Notes: generated by a model from the sequence alone, not told the origin. A stretch of DNA of 64,000 nucleotides from Candidula unifasciata (GCA_905116865.2 CAJHNH020000710.1:35001-99000), one strand, 5' to 3'. Shown: positions 34,315-46,277, counted from the first letter of the stretch. Made by a program: numbers and translations.

Positions 34315-35580
34315 AGTTAGTTAGTTAGTTAGTTGGGTTATCCTCATTGCACTCCGGACATGTCCATAGGTGCTCAGATCCTCCCCTCAGTATGAACCCC
34401 AACGTCCGATGGCTAATAGTCCCAGTTCTATGTTGATTAACAAATCTTCTGGCGTGTCTGGTGTGCGTCTCGTTTTTTGCTGTGCCGATCTTAATTCCCA
34501 AGTCTGCCATTCTGGCGAGTGATGTGGATTCACTGCCACCAGTCCTCTATCCTTCCCATTTCTCTGAGGGCATTGATAATATCAGCATGATCCATAGGCT
34601 GACCGTCGGTAGTGATAGCGGATCCAGCCAACCTGTCAGCTCTTTCATTTCCATCGACGCCTGCGTGTCCCGGAACAAAAATAAAGGTGACTCCACGAAC
34701 AGTGGACTTCTGTAATGATTCAAGCCATTGTCTTCGCACTGAACCTGCCTGAACCCTCCGGATCATACTCATTGAATCACTGAGTATACACACGCGGGTG
34801 TATTTTTGTGTTTCAAGCCAGGCAAGCGCTTGTGTCACTGCCATCACCTCCATCGTCATGCTGCTGGTTGTCATGGAAAAGGCGCCGTTGGCTTCTTTGA
34901 CTGTTCTGCCCGCTGAGCGTGCTGTAAATGCCCATGCGCTTCTTCTTTGGCGTATAACGGATCCGTCTGTATAGATTATTGCATCTGCTTCGTCTGAATT
35001 TTCACCGATGAGAGCGTTGACCTCTGCATTAACAGCAACAGGATTCTCTTCTCTACATCGCCTGTTGAGTGTGACAATACAGAAAAATGTACAAATAAAC
35101 GCCTGAGGCACAGGTATCCATTCTGCACCAGGTATGATGTCGGTTAGGCTGCATATTTGCCTAATAACATCTTCTGCCCGACCTAGCCACGATTTCCCTC
35201 TCTTCAGTCTGTCGCCCTTTTCACTAAAAAGCGCTTGATGCAGTGGGTGTTTCTTATCAGCGCATATTTTGAGATATGCCCGAGCCCTCCACATCCTGAT
35301 CCTTTGGTTCATTGTTGGAAAGTCAAGTAGATACCTCATTGCTCCACAGGATGTGTCTCTAGTACATCCCAAAATAATGCGCATGGCTTCATTTTGCACC
35401 TTTGCGAGTCGTTCAATCTGGGTAGCACTGACAGTGAGGATGGCCAGAGCGTATTCAGTGGGGGAAAGGACCAGACCGTAGAATAGAAGTATTAGTAGTC
35501 TTTGCTCAATATTGGAAGCAGCCATAATTTGGTGGGATATTACTTTATGAACGCTCCTCGTTCCACAGATGGGACTTCTT
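34315..35580 (-). pseudogene. LINE ORF2 3' end with RNase H, copy 1
   Basis: 3' end of an I/Jockey-type LINE. The open frame 35525-34530 covers the RT thumb (LAKVQNEAMRIILGCTRDTS), then a complete-looking RNase H1 domain. Its acidic residues sit in IIYTDGSV (D), MTMEVMAVTQ (E), CILSDSMSM (D) and HAGVDGNERADRLAG (D). A frameshift near 34530 separates the last 60 residues (34510-34325: MADLGIKIG, ending WTCPECNEDNPTN). The copy ends in a gttagttagtta run (34316-34337), its simple-repeat tail. The 5' end is truncated near 35.5-35.6 kb, so the endonuclease and RT palm are absent. It is very similar to 48950-49950. Confidence 0.92.
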
Positions 35581-35599
35581 CAAATAGTTTCCGATTAAT

Positions 35600-35700
35600 A
35601 ATCTTTATGGACTCTGGTAATCTATCTTGGTAGTGTATTTACACAGGATGGAGAACTGGGCAGAGAAACAGAAAGCCAACAACATAAATTAACAAATAAC
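35600..35700 (+). pseudogene. Short LINE RT fragment
   Basis: Reads IYLGSVFTQDGELGRETESQ, the conserved segment after the RT palm in RTE-like LINEs. Confidence 0.6.
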
Positions 35701-35882
35701 GTCACGTTTGGGGGCATCAAAACATCAACACACAAAAGCAGCAGAAACGCAACATGACATTAACACAAGCTACACATAACTTCCATCTGCGGCGTCAGCA
35801 GTAGGTTGACATGTGTGTTATGCGAAACATTTGAAATATACACCTTTCTTTTTGCTGAGCAAAATAGAAACGTTTGTATTTT

Positions 35883-36063
35883 TGCTGTCAGTACACTGCT
35901 CTGTTTGCTGTGTCAGTACACTGCTCTGTTTGCTGTGTCAGTACACTGCTCTGTTTGCTGTGTCAGTACACTGCTCTGTTTGCTGTGTCAGTACACTGCT
36001 CTGTTTGCTGTGTCAGTACACTGCTCTGTTTGCTGTGTCACTACACTGCTCTGTTTGTTTGCT
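35883..36063. repeat. 25-bp tandem repeat, about 7 copies
   Basis: The unit is gtcagtacactgctctgttt plus gctgt. Because 25 is not a multiple of three, three overlapping frames all stay open. Confidence 0.95.
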
Positions 36064-36361
36064 GTATAAAATTCATCACTCTATGTGTCTGTCTGTGACT
36101 GCAACTTCTTGTCTAGTCCTGTATTGCATTTCAGAGTCAGGTTTTGAAGAGGCATCGGGTGAGAGCCCTGGTGTTTGCTATATAGATGCTAGTATTTACT
36201 TACAGATTTGGAAATTCCATCTATCCCTCACTAGCATGGTCGACCTCTGGTTCTGCTTCCATTAGATCCAAGTGACAGGACTCTGTGGTGCACTGACTGA
36301 TGGTGGCCTTCACACAAGACCAAACCATTTGATCTGTTATCTCATGATGCTGGCTCCATCC
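36064..36361. other. No feature recognised
   Basis: No exon, domain or repeat recognised in this stretch. Confidence 0.4.
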
Positions 36362-36532
36362 ACACTTCTTTCCTAATATCGTTATTTCTGATCCTATCTC
36401 TTCTAGTCACACCCCACCCACACTTCATTCCTAATATCGTTATTTCTGATCCTATCTCTTCTAGTCACACCCCACCCACACTTCATTCCTAATATAAATA
36501 TTTCTGATCCTATCTCTTCTAGTCACACTTAT
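36362..36532. repeat. 58-bp tandem repeat, about 3 copies
   Basis: The unit contains taatatcgttatttctgatc and tctcttctagtcacacccca. Confidence 0.9.
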
Positions 36533-37239
36533 GATTCGCTGTACACATTTAATTTCTGTTGTTTCAAATATTTTTAAAACATTTGTTGTCCGCGGCTGGC
36601 ACTAATAACACAATGATGGTTTAAAAAAAAAAGTTTGAATAATGCTATTTTGGTGTCAACTGTTACATGTTTGTTCTGCAACATTGATGACATTTGTCCA
36701 ATGATTTGATTTATCACATCTGTATACCTCCCCTTGGATTATTTCAAATTTTTAATTGTGCATTCCTCTTTTTATTATTATTATTAACTATGAAATGAGG
36801 TAAAAATGAAACATTGTATGAAAGGAGCGGAGTGGAAGGGCAGAATGTGAGACGGGCCTGCATGCCCAATTCTTAACCCTTTGAAAAAAAAGTTTTGTTG
36901 TTCGTTCATTCACTGGATGATACTTTGCTCCCTGTTGTGCTCCTTTGCTTGCTTGAGTTGCTTAGCTACACACATCTTGATTGACTCTTCTGTTCTTAAC
37001 TTCGGTTTTTTCCCCCCTTAATGTTAGTTTTCATGTTTTGTGTTTTTACTGCTATGCTGAGTTTATCCAGCTGTTACTGCAGCCCTTCCTCTGTAGCTGC
37101 CACAAGGACTTGGTCATCTGCAAAAAGACGTTCATCAGATGCTATGACAGCACAAGACAGTTGTTTCTATTAACTTGCTGAAGAATTTTACCATGATGTG
37201 ATTGCACAATGTGTTATGGTCATCCTCAAGAATACAGAA
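36533..37239. other. No feature recognised
   Basis: AT-rich; no gene signature. Confidence 0.45.
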
Positions 37240-37548
37240 AGAAATATCAAAGTGTGAAACAAACGTAAAAGGCACAATTCTTAAGTAAGTCGACAGATAC
37301 AACAATCTTGGACTGTCACAATGTCTGATGCAAGATACCTTGCAGAAATCAGAACAAGAATCGCCATGGCAAAAGTGGCCTTTACTAAAGTGGAAAAGAT
37401 TATCACCAGTAAGAAGATGTCACCTTCAGTGAGAGAAAAAACAAGTGTGTTTCAGTCTTATGTAGAATAGGTGTTGTTATATGCAGGTGAGATACTGACA
37501 ATAAGCAGGCAAGTTAACAACAACAACAACAACAACAACAACAAAACT
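37240..37548 (+). pseudogene. LINE RT C-terminal fragment plus (CAA)n
   Basis: The frame SDARYLAEIRTRIAMAKVAF, then SPSVREKTSVFQSYVE, a stop, and VLLYAGEILTISRQ matches the thumb/connection region of LINE ORF2. It runs into (CAA)n at 37515-37544. Confidence 0.7.
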
Positions 37549-37559
37549 TACTGGCAAAG

Positions 37560-38355
37560 AGATCTGGTATTTGAGAAGAATGCAAAGAATATCATGGAGT
37601 GAGATATGGTATTTGAGAAGAAAGCAAAGAATATCATGGAGTGATATCTGGTATTTGAGAAGAAAGCAAAGAACATCATGGAGTGAGATATGGTATTTGA
37701 GAAGAAAGCAAAGAATATCATGGAGTGAGATCTGGTATTTGAGAAGAAAGCAAAGCATATCATGGAGTGATATATGGTATTTGAGAAGAAAGCAAAGAAC
37801 ATCATGGAGTGATATATGGTATTTGAGAAGAAAGCAAAGAACATCATGGAGTGAGATCTGGTATTTGAGAAGAAAGCAAAGCATATCATGGAGTGAGATA
37901 TGGTATTTGAGAAGAAAGCAAAGCATATTGGGGAGTGAGATATGGTATTTGAGAAGAAAGCAAAGCATATCATGGAGTGAGATATGGTATTTGAGAAGAA
38001 AGCAAAGCATATCATGGAGTGAGATATGGTATTTGAGAAGAAAGCAAAGCATATCATGGAGTGATATATGGTATTTGAGAAGAAAGCAAAGCATATTATG
38101 GAGTGATATATGGTATTTGAGAAGAAAGCAAAGCATATCATGGAGTGATATATGGTATTTGAGAAGAAAGCAAAGCATATCATGGAGTGAGATATGGTAT
38201 TTGAGAAGAAAGCAAAGCATAACATGGAGTGAGATATGGTATTTGAGAAGAAAGCAAAGAATATCATGGAGTGATATCATATTTGAGAAGAAAGCAAAGA
38301 ATATCATGGAGTGATATCATATTTGAGAAGAAAGCAAAGCATATCATAGAGTGAT
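37560..38355. repeat. 42-bp minisatellite, about 19 copies
   Basis: The unit is ggtatttgagaagaaagcaa plus agcatatcatggagtgagatat. 42 bp is 14 codons, so both strands carry frames of about 240-276 codons (for example YLRRKQSISWSEIW). The last two copies are shortened (atatcatatttgag). Not coding, on balance. Confidence 0.96.
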
Positions 38356-39234
38356 AGAAAAATAAATGAAACCGTCCTAACATAGACAGATGCAAAGTCC
38401 TACACTTTTTAGAACAATAAGATGTAGGACTTAAATATTTATTATAAATGGAAAATAGAGACATTCTCTGCAAGATCTTAAGAGTGATGTCAGTGGATCG
38501 GCTGATGTAGGGAGTGATGACAATTTACTCATGGAAAACTCAAGTTAAAATTGAGAAAAGCTCAACTCTAACAACAAAAGCAGCAGCAGTTTGATGCAAT
38601 AAAATTGCAGGATGATTCAATCAAAAAGCAATTTATGAAAACATTGAAAAACAGATGTAGCATTTTACAAGAAGAAGTTGTAATTATAAACCTCAAAAGC
38701 CGGATTAGCAGTAGAGAAACTAGGAAAAAGACGATTAAAGAAAGACAAGCAGAATTCCCACACATGAGGAATAAAACTAGGCAATTGAAAGAAATTTTAA
38801 AAAGTTCTGATACAAAACGTTATCTATTTTTGTGTGTGTGGGGGATTGGGGGGGGGGGGGGGGTAAATAAATAAAAACTGTGTTCGACTTATAAAAAAAC
38901 AGTAGATATGTTAAACAAAGCTACATAAAAACTTAACTGGACTGTGGTGATTCATTATGTAAAACTGGTATATAATGTTGAAAACTATAATTAAACTGAT
39001 AAAGCTGAAAAACTAGACGTTTTACTGATAAATAAAGTTGCAAAACCAGACCAGATTAAGATTAGGGGGGAGAATACCCAGATTTAAAAAAGAAAGCTAA
39101 GAAAAGGAATGACCTTTTTCATGCCTTTGGCACATTAAGCAGATAATGCTAGACTAAGTTTTGTATAGACAGGTATTTACTGTCCAGGTTAGCCTTCCTG
39201 GTTCTCAGATTTACTACTGAGGTATTTTGGTTGC
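38356..39234. other. No gene; G run
   Basis: An 89-codon frame (38605-38874) has Lys/Arg-rich coiled-coil-like composition but crosses a G run at 38847-38862 and has no recognised domain. Confidence 0.4.
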
Positions 39235-39490
39235 TGGAGACCAACAGCGGCCTGTCCAGAAGACTGAAGTATTTTAGCCACATCAAACATCATGGTAGCT
39301 TGGAAAAGAGTTTTGGAGTGTGCAGTTTGCGGAAAGTGAGGCAGGGGTCGACCTCTGTGAAGATGGATACAGGACATTTTAAGATGCATTGGCATTGAAA
39401 GCACATAGGGTTGGGGAGCTGGCTAGGGAAAGGGATACTTTCAGGCGTGCTGTGTGGAGAGCCACGTTCTGTAAAGGACTTACTAACTGA
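39235..39490 (+). pseudogene. LINE ORF2 C-terminus, family G
   Basis: Reads RRLKYFSHIKHHGSLEKSF in a damaged frame, then gagctggctagggaaaggga. The same family is at 40495-40695 (-) and 60090-60400 (+). It corresponds to the ...FGHV...HG.LE... segment near the end of LINE ORF2. Confidence 0.7.
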
Positions 39491-39599
39491 TGATGGAGAC
39501 CAATCAGGCTCAGTGGGTAATGTGGTCACAATCATGCTGGCTGCCTTTTCTTCCCGGGAAATCACCTAATACCCATTTTAGGCCAGGTTTATCTGGGAG

Positions 39600-40165
39600 C
39601 CACTACCATACAGGACATCCAGTCAAAATGGACGTTAGGCACGGCTTCTGTTTCGAGTCGTGGCAAAGTTTTTGCTTCTGCCAGACGGTGGCCGTTGCAT
39701 TTCTGCTCAATTTGTAGACTGAAAGGATATAGTTTTGTCACCCAGCTACTGAGCTGAGTGCATGGTGCAACACTGTGAGCTGCAGATTTCATTTGGAATG
39801 CTTTTCGACTGTGACCAACGTGGTGTTGTGCTGTGAATTGTAGATTCCGAAAATGTCGCGTGGCCTGTCGTCACAATATTGGTGGTGCCCTTGTGTGATT
39901 AAAATTGATCGTGTGTGCAACCGCTGATTTGTTGGTTACCTCTGCTACCGTAGATGATGAACTGCATCTCTAATGTCAAACTATTTGTGTTAGCACTTCT
40001 AATGGCTACTGTATGCTTTTAATGAGAGTGTTTGCCAGTGCATATGCTGAGATAGCAGTCTGTCAATCTCTCCACAAGGGACTGTGATAAACATTCTGTG
40101 TGTTTTTCGTTGGCACAGGAGCGGAGCAACTATGGGGTGACCCGTTAGCAATGAAGCTGAAACTA
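39600..40165 (-). repeat. Dispersed repeat, family J, inverted copy
   Basis: Opposite-strand partner of 28605-29145. The right end cggagcaactatggggtgac is the reverse of that copy's left end. The left end includes cttctgtttcgagtcgtggc, which could be a tRNA-like B box. Confidence 0.75.
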
Positions 40166-40494
40166 ACATTACATTACTACCATCCTGCAGCTCTCATGAG
40201 ACTTAAAAATGATCAACATTAAAAACGGGACTCAGAATTAATCAATAAAGTTGAAAAAGAAGACTTAAAAATGGATAAACAGATGGATTAGAAAATGCAA
40301 TAATTACTTTGATTGTCAGGATTTGAAAATACTTGTCAAGATTATCTTCTAACATCATGAAAAAAAGTGATCAATTATACCTGACTCAGTGCTGACATCA
40401 TTTGTAAAAACAATATTTAGAAGATCTGATAAGAGTTCTCTTATCTGCACACATTTACAATCAATGGTACAATCAACTAATAAATCAATCAGCA
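40166..40494. other. No feature recognised
   Basis: No exon, domain or repeat recognised in this stretch. Confidence 0.4.
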
Positions 40495-40695
40495 TGTGCT
40501 TTACAGAACGTCGCTCTCTTCATGGCACGCCTGAAGGCTTCATTTACTTTAGCCAATTCTCCAGCCCTGTGTGCTTTCACTGGTAGTGCATCTTCACTGT
40601 AACTACCTCAGAGATCAGCCTCTGTCTCGTTTTCCGGAAACCACAGCCTCCATCACCGTGGGGTCTGACATGTCCAAAATACATCAGCTTTTGAA
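40495..40695 (-). pseudogene. LINE ORF2 C-terminus, family G
   Basis: The minus strand reads LMYFGHVRPHGDGGC and then the family G ending (gctggagaattggctaaa). Confidence 0.65.
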
Positions 40696-40989
40696 AGAGG
40701 ATGCTGTTTATGAGCCAGATCTCCTTGACATTCAGGTTCACCAGAAGTAAAGATCACAGCATTGATGAAATAAAAGAAGATTTGATACCAACAATTCACT
40801 TGTAACTCAACATTAAAAAGCAGAGCAGCTGTAAACTTATTAACAAGCGAAAAAGCAAACACAGCCAATAAATATATCAATACTCAAAAGCAAAATATAA
40901 TACATCAAAACCCATTGCAAAACAATATAAAGCAATACAAATGAATACAACATGGAGAAAATCTATACACTACGTACAAAACAAAATAT

Positions 40990-41400
40990 AAAACATTTTC
41001 CTCTCTCCTCCTGACTCGGTTTATCGCCTTTCTAGAGAGGGACAGTGTATTATATTCAGACTAAGGACAGGTTACAAAATACTTTGTCAACATATGTTCA
41101 AACTTTTCAGTGTAGGAAACACGGAGACATATCCCTTGAGTATGGCACCAGAAAATACTGAGCATGTGCTCCAACACTGCCAACTGTATGCTGACAACAG
41201 AGATGCAATCTGGCCTGTCGCAACCATAAGTTTTGTCTTCATTATATAATGAAGACAAAACTGTATAGTACACGAGGAGATATTGACAGCACAATAGTTA
41301 TCATAAAGGCTACAGGCCTCCTGGTATGATTTCTAACAGAAGGATCAAAGAATAAGCAGAAACCTTTTCCCCCACACAGAAATGTGATTTCTATTGGAGA
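40990..41400 (+). pseudogene. LINE 3' end related to 8640-8960
   Basis: Shares cggtttatcgcctttctaga, ctaaggacaggtta, gagcatgtgctccaacactg and gctgacaacagagatgcaat with the RNase H remnant at 8275-8960. It contains the 34-bp perfect palindrome at 41229-41262, which the other copy lacks. Confidence 0.78.
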
Positions 41401-41885
41401 TGCTAAGTGATTTTGTGTATTCTTATTCATTAATGTGGTATTTTAGATTATGAATGTGCCGATGATTCTGAGGCATGAGCAAAAAGAGCAAGCAAGAGGT
41501 TTTAAAAGAGGTGGGACCCTGAAGACAACTTATTACAGACATGTAAAGCAGACAGTCATAATTTTTCGTCCATGTTGTGAGAAGAGGGAAAATAGAACAT
41601 GGTGTGACCACTGGAAAGATCTGTGGAAGGAGGGATAGAGGAAGACAATGAGAGAAGATTCTTGACAGTCTTATTGCATGGCATGGAGGTGTGTCGACAC
41701 ACAAACTGATACATGCTACAGGAGATCCCAGATTGTGGAGAGGCATGGTCGCCCACGCCAGTCGGCAAGGCACCTGATGATGATGTGCTATGAAGGCTTT
41801 CTAGTTGCAAAAGTCTCTTGCCATTTGTGATACTGTGAAGCTGACTGGTTCTGCTTTTTGTTTGGTTTAATATCTTTTCATAATA
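41401..41885 (+). pseudogene. LINE C-terminus (family L) with gatgatgat, then family K
   Basis: The segment ggtgtgtcgacacacaaact...ctgtggagaggcatgg ends in gatgatgatg at 41775-41786. It is matched at 53630-53830 by HRGVSTHELIHTVADGRLW and a tgatgatgat end. Family K sequence (gaaggctttctag) follows immediately. Confidence 0.65.
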
Positions 41886-42854
41886 TAAAGCAATGCAACA
41901 TAAAACGATACAATATAAAAACAACACAACACAGCATAAAGGATAGGACTAGAGCAGCTCACACAAAACCCTTTGTATTACAACTGTGGCAAAGTAATGT
42001 CTACAAGATTAAGTCTCAGGCCAACCCCAAACACAGTCCAGTCAATTCTTACAACATACAGGCTAGGCTACAGTGTCATATTCTTTGCTTCCATTAACTG
42101 CCCTGCTATCACACAGGTGTTCTCACCAAATGGATAAGAGACAGCTTTCGGAATTTTTCTGGGAAGCAGTGACAGTGAAGAACGAAACTGAATGACCCAG
42201 AATATGTGCAAATCTAACATTACACATCCTAACAGTGTCAGTCTTGAGATTACCCTGTTAATTCACATACAATGTGATCAGAATTAAATGTAACCATTTA
42301 GATCATAATAAATAACATATTTAATACACGGCATCATAAAGGACTAACATACATTCATAACATAAAAATGAAGAGGAAGAGATAGAAGGAGTAGCCTGCA
42401 AGAGTAAGAAGAGGAAGAGACAGAAGAAGTAGCTTGCAAGAGTAAGAAGAGGAAGAAACAGGAAGAGTTGCCTGCAACAGTTATTTGAGGAAGAAGTTAA
42501 GAATGACCCCAAATAACTAACTTATTTTTAACATTATAAAACCGGTAAAACAAAGGAAAATCATGAAAAGAATAAGAACAAAGAAGAAAAGGATTGCAGA
42601 CAGAAGCATCTAAAAAGAAACATGTCAGATATGCGATGACAACACTAGTGCTGAAATCTCATGCACTTGTTGTGGAAGATTCTTTTTAGTACACACTGGT
42701 CTTGATAGTCGAGACTTGTCATCACCATGGGCTGTGATGTCCAGGTCTCCTGTTAGCACAATGAAAACACTAAATCGCCCAGAAAAAAATGAAAAGGTGC
42801 CGATAATAAAATCTTCAAGAGTAGGAAAAGATCGTGTAAAAGACTGACCAGAAA
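41886..42854 (-). other. Downstream of the coiled-coil gene; 39-bp triple repeat
   Basis: Contains the presumed 3' UTR of the gene ending at 42855. No AATAAA was seen on the minus strand close by; an ATTAAA variant is at about 42318-42323. A 39-bp unit (aagaggaagagacagaagaa...cttgcaagagt) occurs three times at 42369-42480. Confidence 0.45.
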
Positions 42855-43172
42855 TCACTTTTGAGAAGCTTTCTTTGTAATTGTGTACTTATACATGTGA
42901 TAAAACCTGTAACTGGAACGTCTTGCCGAAGCTGACTTCTTCTTCTGGGGAGATTCGACTGGTTTATGTTTGTTTGTATCTTCTGGCTCCTTTGTATCAC
43001 AGGCATTCATAGATGCAGTGCTTGCTCCAATGACAGGATAAGATGTCCTAATCTTGCTTTTTGTTTGCAGTGTGGCACTGGATGTTGTCTGTAAGGCTGG
43101 GAAGAATCGTCCGGAAAACCTTCTAGGATGTGTGGTTGGTAGTGGTGGAGGGTAGATGGGTCCATTCGGATC
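42855..43172 (-). CDS. Coiled-coil gene, last coding exon (H)
   Basis: Final coding exon, 105 codons plus TGA (42857-42855). The acceptor is an uninterrupted pyrimidine tract ending tttttcag before GATCCG, phase 0. It starts DPNGPIYPPPLPTTHPRRFS, which is Pro-rich. A Ser/Thr-rich stretch follows (LQTTSSATLQTKSK), then a basic end with SPQKKKSASARRSSYRFYHM and a C-terminal KKASQK. Serines beside clusters of basic residues suggest possible phosphosites or a microtubule- or nucleic-acid-binding tail; that is inference. The phase agrees with exon G. Two other frames are open here but do not join upstream exons. Confidence 0.8.
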   Translation of the reverse strand, partial: DPNGPIYPPPLPTTHPRRFSGRFFPALQTTSSATLQTKSKIRTSYPVIGASTASMNACDTKEPEDTNKHKPVESPQKKKSASARRSSYRFYHMYKYTITKKASQK

Positions 43173-43974
43173 CTGAAAAAAAAAATTGACTTCAAAAACT
43201 GTACTAAAGAAACAAAAGTGAACTTAATAAAAGCTTATAAAAATATATAGGTTTTCTCAAACTTATATCTTCTTCTCCTAAGTTCATCTGAAGATGTAAA
43301 TGCTTTATGCCAGTTTACAATATGGCTGCGATATCTGCACTTTTTGGACGACACATCTGACTTCTGTATGCATTTGTTGTCCGTGTCAGCCTTCCCAGAT
43401 CTCAAACTTATCACTGTGGTATTAAAATTTCAGCTACCGGACACCGACCAGGCAAACTGGTTAATGCTGTTTTTATCTTGGCATCCCAATGTCTGCCTAC
43501 AGCTTTCTTCCTTGTGTTTCATCAATCATATATCTGATTCAGATGTTCCTCCAACCCATGACGCCAAACCTGTCAGCATCTTCTATACTGACCTTCCTCA
43601 GCTTCTCTTTCCACCTATCACAATTTATACTAATTTTCACTTCTCCACAATGTGACCATGTAAATGCAGCTGTCTCCAGCTGATGTGAGTATAGAGTTCT
43701 CTTGATAAGTTTATTGAAAGAGATCTTTATTATGCTTTCTATCAGTCCCTGGAACATTTATTATTACCTATAAAACCACACCTCTGTCTCTGCAGCTGCT
43801 GCATATCCGCCTAATCAGCTGACTGTCCTCTTATCTATTTATGTTGGTGTAAGACACTCAAAAACCACATGTTATTAAATCTTAGAAACTATATAAGAGC
43901 CACTCCTGACCTATAGGAGTAAATCATTGCAGCAGATTAGTGACAAATTATATTGCTCTTGAGTTTGGATATTT
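43173..43974 (-). other. Intron G-H, proximal part
   Basis: No exon signature on either strand; the plus-strand 103-codon frame (43344-43655) has no domain. Confidence 0.5.
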
Positions 43975-46240
43975 TAATCTCTAATATTTTAGGTATACTG
44001 GTTTTTGAGTCTCCTGTATTTTAATGTCAGAATATTTTTCTTATGCCAGTTCTTAAGTCTGTTGTATTTTAATGTAATATATCATTTGTGCCAGGTCTTG
44101 AGTCTGTTGCATTCTAATAGGTTTTAGTAACGAAGTCAGGCCCAGGCAGACTGTGACTAGACGTTCATTCATGCTTCTTAACCTTTGAGACGCATTAGTC
44201 TAAGTGCCATTGGTGTAGGTTGTATTGTGTCGACAGTCTCACCGGCAACCACACATGCTCTATATTACAAGATGTGAGTGGTTTTAATGACCTCATAGCA
44301 TCTACAACTGGCCCTAACCCCAACCCCCCAGGCTAAGCCTAGGTCCCACAAGAGAGTGCATTTTATGCGCCATGGTTTCAGACTTCTTAACATTTTGCGG
44401 TGGCCCTCAAAATGCTGTGTTGCTCCAGAAAAGCAACGGTACTCTCCTCGTCGCCCGCCAATGATAACAGCTAAAATAAACTATGTCCTACTTAAAATCC
44501 GAGACGGCTATAATATACGCAACATTGCGTGAAATATACAACTCCCAGACCATACCCCAGAAAAAAAAAAAAACCTGAAACCCCTTTGACAGATAGTAGG
44601 CCATGTGAAAGGTCAGGAAGGGTAAATGAACGGCCAATCAGATCGTGTTTGCACCTGAGTTAGTGAGTTGTTCCTTCTAATGTAATGTTTTACTTATACT
44701 AGTTTTGGAGTCTATGCATGTTATAATTATGCTAGTAATTAAGTCTGCTGTATGTTATAATTATGCTAGTAATTGAGTCTGCTGTATGTTATAATTATGC
44801 TAGCAATTAAGTCTGCTGTATGTTATAATTATGCTAGTAATTAAGTCTGCTGTATATTATAATTATGCTAGTAATTAAGTCTGCTGTATGTTATAATTAT
44901 GCTAGTAATTAAGTCTGCTGTATGTTATAATTATGCTAGTAATTAAGTCTGCTGTATGTTATAATTATGCTAGCAATTAAGTCTGCTGTATATTATAATT
45001 ATGCTAGTAATTAAGTCTGCTGTATATTATAATTATGCTAGTAATTAAGTCTGCTGTATATTATAATTATGCTAGTAATTAAGTCTGCTGTATGTTATAA
45101 TTATGCTAGTAATTAAGTCTGCTGTATGTTATAATTATGCTAGCAATTAAGTCTGCTGTATGTTATAATTATGCTAGTAATTAAGTCTGCTGTATGTTAT
45201 AATTATGCTAGTAATTAAGTCTGCTGTATGTTATAATTATGCTAGTAATTAAGTCTGCTGTATGTTATAATTATGCTAGTAATTAAGTCTGCTGTATGTT
45301 ATAATTATGCTAGCAATTAAGTCTGCTGTATGTTATAATTATGCTAGTAATTAAGTCTGCTGTATGTTATAATTATGCTAGTAATTAAGTCTGCTGTATT
45401 ATCTACATGTTACAATTAGGCTAGTAATTAGGTCTGCTGTATGTTATAATTATGCTAGTAATTAAGTCTGCTGTATTATCTACATGTTACAATTAGGCTA
45501 GTAATTAGGTCTGCTGTATGTTATAATTATGCTAGTAATTAAGTCTGCTGTATGTTATAATTATGCTAGCAATTAAGTCTGCTGTATGTTATAATTATGC
45601 TAGTAATTAAGTCTGCTGTATGTTATAATTATGCTAGTAATTAAGTCTGCTGTATGTTATAATTATGCTAGTAATTAAGTCTGCTGTATGTTATAATTAT
45701 GCTAGTAATTAAGTCTGCTGTATGTTATAATTATGCTAGCAATTAAGTCTGTTGTATGTTATAATTATGCTAGTAATTAAGTCTGCTGTATGTTATAATT
45801 ATGCTAGTAATTAAGTCTGCTTTATGTTATAATTATGCTAGTAATTAAGTCTGCTGTATGTTATAATTATGCTAGTAATTAAGTCTGCTGTATGTTATAA
45901 TTATGCTAGTAATTAAGTCTGCTGTATGTTATAATTATGCTAGTAATTAAGTCTGCTGTATGTTATAATTATGCTAGTAATTAAGTCTGCTGTATGTTAT
46001 AATTATGCTAGTAATTAAGTCTGCTGTATGTTATAATTATGCTAGTAATTAAGTCTGCTGTATTATCTACATGTTACAATTAGGCTAGTAATTAGGTCTG
46101 CTGTATGTTATAATTATGCTAGTAATTAAGTCTGCTGTATGTTATAATTATGCTAGTAATTAAGTCTGCTGTATTATCTACATGTTACAATTAGGCTAGT
46201 AATTAGGTCTGCTGTATTCTAATATCAGAAAGTTTCATTT
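43975..46240. repeat. 34-bp satellite in an intron, with flanking older monomers
   Basis: The core at about 44695-46215 has about 44 copies of ttataattatgctagtaatt plus aagtctgctgtatg (34 bp). Some units are 43 bp, with tatctacat added (near 45400, 45475, 46065 and 46170). A GCTAGC variant recurs every 170 bp. Older, longer and more diverged relatives (atgccagttcttaagtctg, gtattttaatgtcagaat) flank it at 43975-44110 and 46215-46250. The stretch 44111-44690 between them has a few homopolymers but no feature. Confidence 0.96.
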
Positions 46241-46277
46241 ATGCCAGTTACTATACAAAAAGTACAAGCTTACATAC

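Noticed and set aside
37477..38314. 276-codon minus and 247-codon plus frames
   Set aside because: Both come from the 42-bp minisatellite, whose period is 14 codons.
38605..38874. 89-codon Lys-rich frame as a small coiled-coil gene
   Set aside because: Ends in a G run, has no related copy or splice support; low-complexity composition alone is weak evidence.
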